Source of the DNA: Isoetes taiwanensis | Taxonomy: Eukaryota; Streptophyta; Lycopodiopsida; Isoetales; Isoetaceae | DNA: 64,000 nucleotides | Direction of reading: 5' to 3' | Assembly: GCA_021234155.1 (NCBI GenBank) | Contig: JAJEKV010000030.1 | Span: 8,788,390-8,852,389 of the forward strand | Part shown: positions 32,499 to 43,617 of the stretch, piece by piece | How positions within the stretch are numbered: position 1 is the stretch's first letter | How the letters are laid out: the number at the start of each line of letters is the position of its first letter | Made by a program: the position numbers and the translations under genes | The notes under the pieces: model-generated | What the model saw: only the letters and a program-made list of their open reading frames with translations | Database searches by the model: none | Told to the model about the DNA's origin: nothing

Positions 32499-33972
32499 GC
32501 TTATCCTTTGCAAGTCTCTCTGACAGGTGCAATAGTGCATGGCTCGGTGCCAATTTATTATGGCCATTTTAGTTTGCAATTGTGGAGTGATGGTCCTGAT
32601 TTTCATATTGGAAGTGTGATGAGGTGCTTGAGGAACTATGAGAGTGGTTATTCTGGTGACCTCCACAACCCTGGAGGTGGTAGCCAACCACTCTTCAGTG
32701 CATTGTTGGATAGAAAGCCTAATAATTTAGAGAAGTTTACTAAGGCAAGGTTTAGGAAGTCGGGTGCTTGAACATGTTGGAGCCTCAAGTTCACGCCCCC
32801 AACCTCGAGATCTACCACCAAGGTTCCTCCTCCAACTTGACAATTGTCTTTGGCCGAGGAAAAAAGCACAGGTATATGTTCTCATTCCTATCTTATTTAA
32901 CAGTAGTGGGTGTCTTTGAAAGAGTGAATTTAGGGTTCTTAATGCCCTGGACATACTCATGAGGATGTGGATGCATTGTTTGGGAAGTATAGTCCAGATT
33001 TGAAATCTCAAACCGTGACCAATCTTCCTAGACTAATGGAAGTTCTTAGTGAATGCATTTCACCTTCTCCTATAGGGTTGATCATACAAGAGGTGCACGA
33101 TTGGAAGAATTTTATCGAAGGTTATGCTCTTGATATGGAAGGTCAATCTAGACCTCTTCAAGATACACTTTTCGGGTCATGGGAAATAAGCCAATCATGC
33201 AATGGAAGATGAGACCTTCAGATGATAAATGGAGGCCGATGAGGGAGTACCTATATGGCACGAAGATGAAAATGGTAAACCTAAGATTCCAAGGGGTCAA
33301 CCAAAAGCTCTTAAGCCTTTTCGAGAGGTGGATTCATTGCAAAGCACATTGACGGCCGCATTTCGAATACATCAAGTATTGAAAAAATAACCCCGATGAT
33401 ACCAACCTTGCATTGATAGATTATTGGACACAGGTACATGGATTATTGGGACAAGTAGACACATCCTCCGATGAACTCAAAGATGGATGGTTACCTAAGA
33501 CTAGGTGGAGAGACTTGATATTACCCGAGGAAGGCGATGATGTGGTTAGTAGTATTCGCAAGTCCATGGCTCCTCCAAATTTCTTTGAAAAACACTATGT
33601 TGGTCCTAGGAAAGGAAGGCCTAAAAATATCTCGGCTGGAGGATTATGATCCGAAGATGACTTGCTTTGCCATCAATTTGCACTTATAGTACCAGAGCGC
33701 AAAAGAGATATACCCTCGTGTGGATGGGTTACACCATCTCGAGGTTTGCAAAGAAGTAGGTGACCGCAATGTGAACAAAGTTAGGTGTGGAGTGGTGGTG
33801 TCCAAAGGCACCGCTTAAATGCGTTAAGCAGAGGAAGAAAGGTATAGAGACTGTTGGACAAAGAAATGGAAGAGAAACCCTATTGAAGGGGATGATTGGG
33901 TTGAGTTAGATACTATTTTGTTTTCATGGACCCCAAGGGTCATCCCAGGCAAGACTAGGGGTCAATTCTGAG
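32499..33972 (+). pseudogene. Outer DUF7869-type transposon gene, 3' part
   Basis: The frame resumes with AYPLQVSLTGAIVHG and YYGHFSLQLWSDG, then an HIGSVMRCLRN block. Next come a short variable linker with FSALLDRKP, FSFLSYLTVVGVFERVNLGFL, then (after a frameshift) GHTHEDVDALFGKYSPDL near 32950. VHDWKNFIEGYALDM follows, then after further shifts a DIILPEEGDD region, and a C-terminus reading WVELDTILFSWTPRV that stops near 33970. The block order matches the inner minus-strand gene. It is about 200 bp from the TIR-like sequence at 34124-34161, the same spacing as in the inner element. Confidence 0.75.
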
Positions 33973-34123
33973 AAGTAATTGGCAATATGTAACTCGACAT
34001 GCATATGTGAAATATTTTTAATTTTTAATGCAATCATGTTGTGCTGTTATAAAAAAAAGTCACATTCTCGATGCAAATTTACTAACCCGGAAAAAAGTTG
34101 CAGTGCCAAAATGGTCCAAAATC

Positions 34124-34161
34124 CTGACATAAATCCAATTTAAATGAATGATGGTTTATGT
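34124..34161. repeat. Putative right terminal sequence of the outer DUF7869 element
   Basis: This matches 12865-12902 in direct orientation over 38 bp with two differences, and 57174-57204 more loosely in inverted orientation. Its distance from the DUF7869 stop mirrors that of the TIR of the inner element. Confidence 0.6.
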
Positions 34162-34162
34162 T

Positions 34163-34290
34163 AAATTTCTTAGTAGCTGGCTTGAATCACCCGAGGTTGG
34201 AAGCAGGGCTCGATAACATGGGAGTGATTCCCATGCTAGATCAGTTCAGAAGGGGATTGAAAGAGCAGGAAATTGAAGATGAAAGTTGAA
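34163..34290 (+). other. Short open frame after the putative element end
   Basis: An open frame reads FLVAGLNHPRLEAGLDNMG and continues to a TGA at about 34289. It could be the 3' end of another gene into which the outer element inserted. A loose likeness to the HPELD tail of the FCP1-like exons is not enough for a call. Confidence 0.25.
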
Positions 34291-34434
34291 AACTTGTAAG
34301 TTATGTAACAATAACATTATGTTATGTATCAATAAAATTACGTTATGTGCCATTGAAATTATTTATAGGAGAATTTTTATTTGTATTTTACCTGGTAAAA
34401 ATGAAAAATTAATGGAAAAAAAAAATCATTTCTT

Positions 34435-34505
34435 CACACGACGCGAGACGTGATGATCCATCTGCCTGACCAACGGCATTCTTTGCGTCATGTGACACAA
34501 GCTAC
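34435..34505. repeat. Hairpin of the ACGACGCGA/TGATC family upstream of a small ORF
   Basis: CACACGACGCGAGACGTGATGATCC (paraphrased: an ACGACGCGA arm next to TGATGATC) faces TTTGCGTCATGTGACACAA downstream. It is the same motif family as the hairpins at 9281, 35116, 35300, 36209 and 36897. Confidence 0.5.
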
Positions 34506-34614
34506 TATGAAATTTCTCTTATAAATAAGAATCATGTAGCACTTCCTCTTCCGCTCTTATTCTGATCTTCCACTGCCTCCCTTCCACTTGCGCTCCTCTT
34601 TTGCCTCCCTTTAC

Positions 34615-34991
34615 GATGGCATCTGCATCTCCATCATCTTCTAGCAAGCGGCCATACCAGAAAACCCCTTCGACCCGCCCTGAGCTCCCCGTGGACATCA
34701 CTCTTGCCATGGTGATGAAGAGATTCCCAAAGAAATTTTTGAAGAGAATAGCCGTCTAGCGGCTGAGAATATCGAGGTGGTGGACAAATTGTTCTTCACG
34801 AGGGGGCTTCTCCATGAGCGGGACATCGAGCTCGCAGAAACCTTCGCCTTGTACCAAGAGGCGAATCGGCGCAGGGCCGAGGCAGTTACAATATTTCTTT
34901 GGCCCTAGAGGAAATGGAGAAGAAGCTCCGAGCTGCAGAGGACGAGAACGCAGCTTTAAGGCTTCAGCTAGAGGATGAGGAAGATCCCTAG
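34615..34991 (+). pseudogene. Small coiled-coil protein gene, frameshifted
   Basis: An ATG at 34617 opens a Ser-rich start (MASASPSSSSKRPYQKTPS) followed by RPELPVDITLAMVMKRFPKK and a TAG. In the next frames the sequence continues as ENSRLAAENIEVVDKL, LLHERDIELAETFALYQEANRRRAEA and EMEKKLRAAEDENAALRLQLEDEEDP. That is a heptad-rich coiled coil of about 120 residues in total. It resembles the gene at 36393-36690 in design (Ser-rich start, PxEI/DI..LxxV, coiled coil). It is bracketed by hairpins. No family is recognised. Two frameshifts make it a likely pseudogene. Confidence 0.5.
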
Positions 34992-35114
34992 CCAATATCA
35001 ATGTATTTTCTGTATTTCAATGTATTCATCTTGTTTTCATTTCAATGTATTTTCTGTATTCCAATGTGTTCGTCTTATTTTCAATATGTTTTCAATAGTT
35101 TGTATCTTGTTCTT

Positions 35115-35375
35115 TTCAAAGATCACATGACGCAAAATGCCATGCTTACAAATAAGTAGCACACAATGGATTTCGCGTCGTATGATCTTCGAAGTGTATA
35201 CCTCGTCTTCTATGTACATTTTCCTATTTAGTAATACAAATAACTTGCTAAATATTGCTAAATCTTGTGCAATAAAGGTTGTTTGGCTTACTTATACTTC
35301 GAAGATCATATGACGCGAAATGCCATGTGATCACAAAAATTGTACATGCTGTATTTCACGTCGTATGATCGCTAT
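35115..35375. repeat. Two inverted-repeat hairpins (GATCATACGACGCGAAAT type)
   Basis: Hairpin one: GATCACATGACGCAAAATGC (35122-35141) faces TTTCGCGTCGTATGATC (35169-35185). Hairpin two: GATCATATGACGCGAAATGC (35304-35323) faces TTTCACGTCGTATGATC (35354-35370). Loops are about 28-30 bp. They lie 3' of the small coiled-coil gene. Confidence 0.8.
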
Positions 35376-35379
35376 ATGA

Positions 35380-36130
35380 TATCTTCTTGCACATATCTCC
35401 ACGTGGTGTGAATCATATACATATGCAAAGCGGCCGCATGTAAAGCATGTGGCATACATGGAAGAAATTACTAATCGCATATTTTTTATTAGCCAGAATG
35501 CTTAATATTAATCCCAAAACTTTCTGTGGTTTAGCTAAACTCTCATACTTTCTAGCGTTTAGCTAAACTAACCCAAACTTCATCCCAAAAATTTCTATGG
35601 TGTGCTCAACAAAAAATATTAAGCCAAATTACTATAGTTGTTTTCAATTGTTTCTACTTATTTTAGTCATTTTCTTTGTGAAAACATTCTAAAATAATGC
35701 TAACTAGCAAATTCTAGGACTCAAATTAATTCATAATCCTAGAAAATAAACTACTAATCATATATTTTTTATATAAACTAGAATGATGTTAGCTAAACTA
35801 GCCCGAAATTCATTCTAAAAGTTTCTATGGTTTAGCTAAACAATACAGACTTTGACTCTCTTACTTTCTAGCATTTGGCTAAAGAGCTCCAGGGTTGGTG
35901 CAGTCCCAAAAACGTTAAGCTAAAATTATTATTATTTTCCCAATTTTTTCCATTTACTTTAGCCAATTTGTTTTGAAAATGTGCTAAAAAATCGCCAAAT
36001 AGCTAAACTTAGCCCTTGAATTATTCCATGGTGGCATATCGATTGTTAAGATGGCAGCATGCAAAGCAGTTGGCATAATCATGGTATTTTCATTGAAGTT
36101 AAATAGATTGGATATTTAAAGTAAATGCGA
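35380..36130. other. AT-rich spacer with a diverged duplication
   Basis: Segments around 35515-35610 and 35795-35885 share TTTCTATGGTTTAGCTAAAC, CTTTCTAGC and TTTGGCTAAA words, suggesting an old duplication. No gene is seen. Confidence 0.45.
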
Positions 36131-36204
36131 TAATTTGCTCAGTATTTTGTATGGCCTGTCGATTGATAAGATGGACATGGGCCTGCATATCGTACCGTTG
36201 GCAT

Positions 36205-36285
36205 CTGACGGATCCCACGATGCGAGCATAGGGTGTCGTTGCCTATGTGTATGCTATCGTTTCGCCTCATATGATTTTATTACAC
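36205..36285. repeat. Hairpin of the GATCxxACGAxGCGA family upstream of a second small ORF
   Basis: GGATCCCACGATGCGAGCAT (36210-36229) faces ATGCTATCGTTTCGCCTCAT (36252-36271) with weaker pairing than at 35.3 kb. It precedes the second small coiled-coil gene by about 110 bp, as the hairpin at 34.45 kb precedes the first. Confidence 0.45.
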
Positions 36286-36345
36286 TAACTTTATGGGTAA
36301 TGGCAACCGTATATGCTAACGTATCTGTAGTCTCTATATAAAGCA

Positions 36346-36690
36346 TTGGACGCCATTGATTCAGCCATCTCCCTTTCGATCTCATCTCTTTCAATGGCCT
36401 CCAGCTCCAGCTCCATCCCTGCTGAGATTCTATCTCAAGTTTTGATAAAAGAAATGAAAAACATCCGTGCCCAAGCCGAGGAGCAAATCCGGCTCCTCAA
36501 AGAGAAGAATGATGAAGACATCACCAAGTTGATGGCGGTAGAGGACAAGGCCGCCTTCTACAGGGAGATCATTCAAGTGCGGACAATCAGCGGGCTGTAA
36601 TAGACTGCGAATTGCGCACCACAAGGTTTAACCTCCAAGAGAGGCTTAGAGCCGCCATCGAAGCGGGTGAGGCAGGAGCAGAACGGAACT
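36346..36690 (+). pseudogene. Second small coiled-coil protein gene, frameshifted
   Basis: The frame at 36346-36600 contains an internal ATG at 36394 (MASSSSSIPAEILSQVLIKE) followed by a Lys/Glu coiled coil (MKNIRAQAEEQIRLLKEKN). After a shift near 36570 the coil continues (LQERLRAAIEAGEAG) to a stop near 36693. It resembles 34615-34991 in layout and is also bracketed by hairpins (36205 and 36893). The function is unknown. Confidence 0.5.
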
Positions 36691-36892
36691 ATTAATGCCC
36701 TCCGGAAGAGCTTGCTCGCAAAGAAGAACTTCGCCCGTGCCCGCTCGTGATGCTCTAAGCTCCAAGATCCGCTGATTAGAGGGGCCGTTCTTATTTAATA
36801 TTTGTAACTAGTTTTGTTTCGCAATCGAAAAAGTACTTTCGAAACATGTGCAGAATATTAACTTTTGCCTATTTTTTATTTTCCATAACGTA

Positions 36893-36976
36893 TAGCACGT
36901 CAACACAGATCACAAGAAGCGAAGCCCTTCGCTAGGTTTTGAAGAGCGGGTCAAGTTTTCGCGTGCTGTGATATAT
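36893..36976. repeat. Hairpin downstream of second small coiled-coil gene
   Basis: The arms CACGTCAACACAGATCACAAGAAGCGAA and TTTTCGCGTGCTGTGAT (about 36957) pair partly around an inner GCGAAGCCCTTCGC stem. It is a weaker member of the hairpin family. Confidence 0.4.
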
Positions 36977-37019
36977 TGTACTTAGAATAGTTAATTTGTT
37001 CCAGCGGGCAGCATAACAA

Positions 37020-37650
37020 CCGTCGACTGTAAAAACGTCTTAAATTAAATGCACTTATTTTAAAAGTGCATTTAAAAAGATTCCTTTAAAAAAATTGAAT
37101 GAAGTTAGAAAAAAGGCTCTTTTTTTCAAAACTTTTAATTGTTAATGCATGGCAATATAAATTTGAGCACTTTTTAGCTTATTTTAATCATTGCACGAAA
37201 TTACTGATAAATAGAAGCTTAAAATTAGGCATTTTTAGTATGCTTTTTCTATCTACATGATCACTCTAAAAAGAACATCTTATGATATAGCAACTTTTAG
37301 AAGATTTTCGATAATGCATGAAGTTGCTAAAGAAAAATAGCATTAACAAAGGATCTTAAAGCGCATTCATCTATATTAAAACTTCATTTGTAGAGTTACA
37401 AGCATGCAATCGAATCATTCATCTTTAAGATTAATTAATTTGTTCACTTATAACCAAATAATCGAAGTGCTAGTCTCTTTCCAATGGTTTATTAGGACTA
37501 AATGGTTGTTCTTCTTACTTTTCTTTTTAAAGAGTAGGAATCAAATAATAACGAAAAAAAATTATCAATTTCAAGCTTCTACTAGTTGAAAGATGACTGA
37601 TAAATAACATAAGGTTTAAGAATTATTCAATTAAAAGCACAACACCATTT
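37020..37650. repeat. AT-rich repeat, partner of 63000-63445
   Basis: 37040-37105 and 63000-63066 share a diverged block: a small hairpin AAATGCACTTATTTTAAAAG with its TGCATTT arm, followed by AAAGATTCCTTT and an AAAAATTG tract. The rest is AT-rich and unalignable by eye. Likely an old non-coding transposon family. Confidence 0.45.
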
Positions 37651-38429
37651 ATAAAACAAAAAGAATGTCAACATGGGAAACATATAACTTTTTAACTTGC
37701 AGAGGCCTTTGTCCAGAAGCATCTTTGGGAGGTCTTTTGATTGTGGCTGTAGAGAGCCTCATCATATCAACAACACGCTTGGTAGCATTGAACAGCTTTG
37801 TGCTCCTATCAACTTCCTTACTTTTAATCACACATCCGGGAGCTCTTTTCTTCTCCTTGGGCACTTCTGATCCCTCAATGCGCTGTACCTTCCTCTTCCT
37901 TTGCATAACAATTTCTTTGACATGTTTTCTTTTGTTTTTAAGCAAGTTCTTATCCAGTGCTCTATCTAATTCCCCACCATCATCTCCGTCCTCTTCCTCT
38001 TGACTGCTTGCTTCTTCGTCTTCTTCCCCACTCAATTGTTCTTCTCCACTTTTCACTCCCTCTGATTCATCATCGGGGTAGACTACCTTTAGTACTGCTG
38101 AATTACAAGCCAGAACACTTTGGAGGATATCAATAATATCATGTTGCATAAAGTTATCAGTTTCTTGAATATTAAAGTAAACAAACTTAACTGACAATAC
38201 TTACAAAAGTTTTGGCACCAGTACGGATGTACTCTTTCAAATCAGCGGGAAAACACAATAAGATCTTCATGAAAACACTGTTTAAAACAATTATGCTCTC
38301 TTCACCAGTGCTAATTATCCGAAATACCACTTGGTTTGCAAAACCATTCCCTCTTGCACTGAAAATTCTTCCAGGGGCATAAAAGCCATCCTTCTTTAAA
38401 GTTTCTCTGCCAGAGATGGCTGTTGTCAA
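37649..38429 (-). CDS. Hypothetical gene fragment with acidic/basic linker
   Basis: Minus-strand frame 38429-38187 (GRIFSARGNGFANQVVFRI, MKILLCFPADLKEYIRTGAKTF) reaches a good donor (GTAAGT) after GAKTF. Frame 38197-37649 follows, with an acceptor-like ATTCAAG near 38165. It then has QHDIIDILQSVLACNSAVLKVVYP, a Glu/Asp/Ser run, and a Lys/Arg-rich C-terminus (KNKRKHVKEIVMQRKRKVQR). The two phases do not join cleanly at those sites, so the gene model is unsure. Composition suggests a nuclear protein. No family is recognised. Confidence 0.4.
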
Positions 38430-38459
38430 AGAAATAAGCTGTGCAGATGCTTGTCTTGA

Positions 38460-39160
38460 AATCCTCTAGAAAGAAACCACTGGTGATTTAACATTTTGTA
38501 TCCTTCGTCAGCTTCTCCAGAAGGATTTTTAAACTTCATTTTAGGCGTTTTACTGCAGAACAAAGCTTTTATTATGCAACAAATTTGCAGAAGATATTTG
38601 ATTCAACGAAAACCAGCCAAGTGTCAGAATCTATCATCAGAAATCTTTCTGTCAGAAAAAATGCAGAAAATCTACGAAAATATACGGCAAAACTGGCCGA
38701 TTCATGGAGCTTTTAGTCACTTTGCTCTAAATAACTAATTTTCATTGATGTTTTCATCACTTTTCTACCAATTTCCTTGTCTGTACACCGAAATATATAC
38801 TCTTACTAAGTACAAAGATGTGTTAGAATCACTTCGGCTCATTCTACTGCCGATTTTGCTGTTTCTACAGCAGATTTTTCTGATTCTACAGCCGATTTTT
38901 CACTTTCTCAGCCGATTTTTCAATTGTTCATGTCTGGTTGCTGCGTCCACTGAAACTATTGCTAATTTTTCTACTCTACAGCCAATCTTTCCACTGTCCA
39001 GGTCTAGTTTCAAAAGAGCGGCAGGTGGTACAAAAGGATTTCCCTTTCTTCAAGATCGATTTCCCTTTCTGCAAAATCGTTTTTTCTTTCTGCTTCGAAT
39101 TTTTGGATGATGATCAGGTCGATTTTGGCCGATCCTGCTCTTGTCGCTTTTGAGGACGTT
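38460..39160. other. Spacer with GCCGATTTTTC-type repeats
   Basis: 38840-38925 holds five imperfect copies of TCTACAGCCGATTTTTC, and 39040-39085 a shorter repeat of TTTCCCTTTCTNCAAGATCG. Frames over these repeats are not credible genes. Confidence 0.4.
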
Positions 39161-39164
39161 CAAA

Positions 39165-40265
39165 TCCCTTTTTTTTTTTTTTTTTAGGGTAAGAAATTTT
39201 TATTGATATATAAATGGTACATAAGCCCTTATTCACCCATTTAGTGAAGAGCACAGAAAGATACACAACCAGTTAATGCAGTACTTTATTGGAGCTCTCT
39301 CAACCTCTTCCTTGCTCATTAGTACTATGGGGGCCCAGAAAGTACTATAGCAATGGCCACAGCCTCTTCCCAACAACCAAGTACTATGGAAGATAATTCC
39401 CCAATTTCCTACAATCAGCTACTTATGTAACCACCATCATCCCCCACTAACCTCAAAAAAACCGCCCTAAGCTATTGCCTTTCGTAAGTCCAAACTCTAT
39501 GAAACAATTCCAATCACCCGGCGGTGAGAATGGCCTTGGCAAGCCATCAATTGACTCATGATCGATGAAGCTTCTCAGGAAATAGCGGCTTCAAGTGAGC
39601 CCCGGTACTATGGGAGCCTTTGCTCTACCTCTTCTCTAACCATCACCTCGTGCAAAACTGCCCTAGGATCGAAGTGCCAAACTAACTCATATATATCTAG
39701 CCCTCGTGGTCTTGTCACCCCTAGAGCCATAAGCGCATATATCAGAGGCCTCCCGTCCCCTAATACTACAGATAGCCATTTTGGAGACAATGGATTATAG
39801 AAATCTCACATAAAGCTTCTCCTGGCTGGGACAGGAGAGCATAGGCCTATCTGAACACCCTTCTAAAGCAATAGTTACTTCAGCATAGTCTTGAAAAGAA
39901 GCAAAACTTTAATGATCTAACTCAAACTTAGAGTGTCAATGCCAAATTCATCACTGTATCCACCCTGGATAGAACTTACCATAATCTAAAACATGATTTA
40001 CAATATGAAGTTCCCCACCGAAATATTTTCTTATAAATCCTACGCAAAATCCCAGAACAGACCATCATCTTTAAGAACCTACTGGTGATATAGCAGGAGG
40101 TGGACGAGGCAATCTCACAAACTGTCTCATGCACCTGCTCACTGGAGGTCGCGGATGCACTGCATCATGCCCGGAGTGGCCAGCAGATTCATTGCCAAAT
40201 CCGCATCGACGACAATGGCAACGTCCTCCTCAAAAAGGAGGATTGAGGCCTTCTTTCTGCTGGCA
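39165..40265 (-). other. Possible retroposed sequence with poly(A) end on the minus strand
   Basis: A run of about 18 T at 39169-39186, read on the minus strand, is a poly(A) preceded by CAATAAAAATTTCTTACCCT, i.e. a polyadenylation signal near a poly(A) tail. Upstream on that strand (40255-40140) an open frame reads FEEDVAIVVDADLAMNLLATPGMM and ends at TGA. This could be the 3' end of a non-LTR element or a retroposed transcript. The full extent is unknown. Confidence 0.35.
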
Positions 40266-40389
40266 CTCCGGCAGTTTATTTTAGTTTTTTTCCCCCCTTG
40301 TGTAATTATCTTTTTGCTGAAGTCTTGAAGCTCGATGAGCTATTTTGGCAGGGTTTGACCAGGTATGTACTCTGTTATGAATATTATTA

Positions 40390-40690
40390 TGAATATAAGA
40401 ATCTTATTGTCTCGGATTCTGTCATAGCCTTAGTGTTAAAAATTACTTAAGAATCTCATTGTCTTAGTCTGATGTGAACATCATGAACTTAAGAATCTGA
40501 TATGAACATTATGAAACTAAGAATCTTATTGTCTCAAATTTTGCCATAGTCTTAGTGTAATAATTTCCTAAGAATCTTATTGTCTTAGTCTGATATGAAC
40601 ATTATGAACTTAAGAAGCTGGTATAAAGATTATGAACTTAAGAATCTTATTGTCTCAGGTTTTGTCATAATGTAATTGTCTCGGACTTTG
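40390..40690. repeat. Imperfect tandem repeat, ~118-121 bp period
   Basis: AAGAATCTTATTGTCTC recurs at about 40397, 40518 and 40632. Between the copies are AAGAATCT(C/T)ATTGTCTTAG, GATRTGAACATYATGAAC and GTCATAGYCTTAGTGT blocks, giving about 2.5 copies. Confidence 0.8.
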
Positions 40691-41111
40691 TCATATCTTT
40701 GTCAGATTTGAACATGGACAATGGACTGTAATGAACAAGTTACACTTTGGTTTATACATTCATAGACTAAACATTCCACGGAGCTGTGTGCAATATACAA
40801 CATATCACAATTTGAGTGATGCACTTACAATATTGTGAACTAAATGTGGTCACAACATCGTTCAGTTGAATAACAACATATCTGAATTAACATGTCCAGC
40901 AGATTTAATGTACAGACTTGATTAATAAATTAATATGGCACCAAATTAGAGTGCCTGCTCACACTCTTGTATGTGCTGAGAGCTGTTGATATGCATGTGG
41001 CTTTCGTCAATTGTCTCATCACTGTCGTATGTATCTTTAGCATCTGTCCTTGCTTCAGCATCAACATCAAATGCTGGTATGCAACTAGATACCTGCATGA
41101 GCTAGGGTTGT

Positions 41112-41690
41112 TTAGTTCACAACAGAATGAATAAGGATGAGCATGTGAATACCAATCCTTACTTCAACAATTTCTTTCCTCCATGCAACCGAGAATTCAA
41201 CATCCATGCCTTTGGCCCTGGATACTATATCTCTTTCCATACCATTAGCCACCATCCCCCTAATAATTCTCGCCTTATCAGTTGTAGGGAGTGGATCACC
41301 TGCTGGGCCAGTGTTCACATTAGCATATCTTACCCAAGCCTGAGTGTTCATGTCCTGGTTAACCTCATCATGTGCACGGACATCAGGCTCAACATGTGAA
41401 GGCAAGTCCCATCTTGTGCAAGGAGATGCAATGTTGTTAACCCTGTTGGGGATGGGCCTGACTATAGGTATGTGACCACCAATGCTGATTGGGGGTTGGC
41501 TGGAAGGCACATAGTCCAGTTCAGTTGCACCATCATGTGCTTCAATAGCACCTTCACAGACAACCCTTCTGCCCAATGTAACCCTCCTTCTATTCAGAAG
41601 GTCCAATCTTCTCTTCTTGGCTTCCATATCCGTGGGCCTTTGAGTGCTGAAGATGGATGCCACTCTTGACTGGCCATGTAGATACATGAA
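41112..41690 (-). pseudogene. C-terminal extension of the pogo-like transposase or second ORF
   Basis: After a frameshift near 41700 the minus strand stays open for 191 codons (REFMYLHGQSRVASIFS, AKKRRLDLLNRRRVTLG, PISIGGHIPIVRPIPNR). The basic run RRLDLLNRRRVTLGRR looks like a nuclear signal. It follows the coiled helix of the transposase, so it is probably the end of the same protein. Confidence 0.45.
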
Positions 41691-41760
41691 TTCTCTGAGT
41701 CTCTTAGTCCCAAGCTCAAATTTAGCCTCAGCCCTTTTCCTGCTCTCTCTTTCTTCCTTC

Positions 41761-43617
41761 CTAGCTTGGGCTCTTTTCTTCTCTTCTAGCCTTCAACCTC
41801 TCATTTTTCTCGAGTTCAGCCTGCACCCTCAAGGCTTTCTCAACCCTGAGCTTCTCACAAAAAGCAGTTGAGCTAATGTGAACCAAACCCGCCATGTCAG
41901 GACCCTTACCTCTCCTTCTGCCACCTTGTGATTGGAGTCCTGCCGTCTCAACATGGCAGCTAGAAGGCTCTCCTCTCTCAAATATTCGCCTGGACAACTG
42001 GCTGCTCCCTTCATGTTCAGGTTGAGCTATTGAATTCACTTCAGCAACCAAGCCCTCCATAATTTGCTGAAAACCAGGTGCATTGGGGACACTGGGAGGG
42101 AGATTGTAAACTTCATACATGCCTTCATTCATGTCAACATGTATGTCAACACGAGGATCTTCTTCCAGAGCCTCGTCATTACCCTCACCTTCTGGTTCAC
42201 TCCCATCGTCACTTGTATGATGAGAGTTCCCTGCAATATGCTGAGACATATTGCCTTCTGGTGCACATGCCATGCTGGTACTAGATGCCACTACCTTTGT
42301 GCTATCGAAGGGGTAAATGCATGTGGCCCTGAACCCTGCCCTAATGTTCTCAGGTGTTAGCCCAACATGAATTGCCTTGGATATAACCTCAACAATCTCT
42401 TCCCTCTTGTGCTCCAGCTTGCCCTTCATACACATCCACTCAGCCCTCAATTTCTTGAAGGCTGCCTTGAATGGTGCAAAGCAGGCCACATCAAGTGGCT
42501 AGAGTTTATGGGATGTGTGTGTTGGGAGTAGTGCAAAACCAAATTCTTTTGCAGCCAATAAAGCATCCAACTCCACATGGCTAATGTGACCATCCAAAAA
42601 AATTAGATGTGGATTTTCTGGGGACACTCCTCCAGGAACCCTAGATCGGAAGTGTGTCAACCATGACTTTAGAAGTTCAGTTGTCATCCATACATGCTGC
42701 TGAACTGCCTGGATTGCCCCTTCCTCACATCTGCTTATGTAATCTGCCTTCATCCTCTTACCCTTAAAGATGTACCAGTTGGGCAATCTATACCCGTCAG
42801 CATTAACATATACAAGAATTGTCACCCACTCTCTAGAGTTCATGACAACTTCATTGACATCTCATGCACCCTTCCTTGCAATTATCTTTAGGCCCCTAAC
42901 CTTGCCTGCCTGTATCCTAGTCTCGTCAGCATTCCAAACCCTAGATGGTGGAAAATCAAATTCATCATAGATGGTCTTGAGGCCATTATAGAACATGTCC
43001 AGGTTTGGCTGATTCATAGCCAGTGCCCTTGCCCTCTCCAATGTCTAGACACTCCTCAAAGTTATGTTAGGATGCCTCTTCTTTAAGAGATTCCACCACT
43101 TATTGCCTGACATACCATCTGATGTACTTATGTCCCCAGCATTTGCCATTTGGGCTGCCTTTGCCTTGACTGCACTCAATGTAACCCCTATACCCGAGTT
43201 CGCTCTATCAAGAGCCCAGGCAAGTAGTTCTTCTTCTTGCTTGGGAGTGAGAACGTGAGGATGCTTCTTTTGTTTATGGGTAATTCTACCATATTGCCAA
43301 TCACGTATGGTACACTCAGGTATACCAGATCTCCTAGAGGCCTCTCTAATTGAAATGCCATATTCACTAACCTCTTCCAAGATGTCGTCCATCTGTTGTT
43401 CCATCCATTGGCCTCTCTTGGATGTTGAAGGCCGCCCTGCCATGGTATTCTCCGGAGTTTGATCCATCCTTCTCTTCCTCACCTGCTTTGCCCTAACCCT
43501 TTTGGTATTGGCAGGTACTTGGATTGGCGTGCCATTGCCATGCACCCTGTTCGATCTGGTCTGTGCCTTCGAGCTAGTTGAAGCAGTAGAAGCTTTTGAT
43601 ATGGTGATATAGAGCAC
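41761..43617 (-). pseudogene. Pogo-like DDE transposase with three stop codons
   Basis: One frame of about 619 codons runs from 43617 to 41761. A basic N-terminus precedes a Psq/CENP-B-type helix-turn-helix (SIREASRRSGIPECTIRDWQ). The catalytic core has VWNADETRIQ (first Asp), LIFLDGHISHVE (second Asp) and HKL-stop-PLDV (third Asp). An acidic tail and a long Lys/Arg/Glu helix follow. In-frame stops are TAG 43045-43047, TGA 42862-42864 and TAG 42499-42501. Each is one C-to-T step from Gln, Arg and Gln, and the last lies in the normally invariant HKLQPLD. All three catalytic Asp remain. Confidence 0.88.

Noticed and set aside
39558-39800. 80-codon frame following the poly(T) tract
   Set aside because: Random-looking composition, no start context, and a competing antisense frame of similar length.
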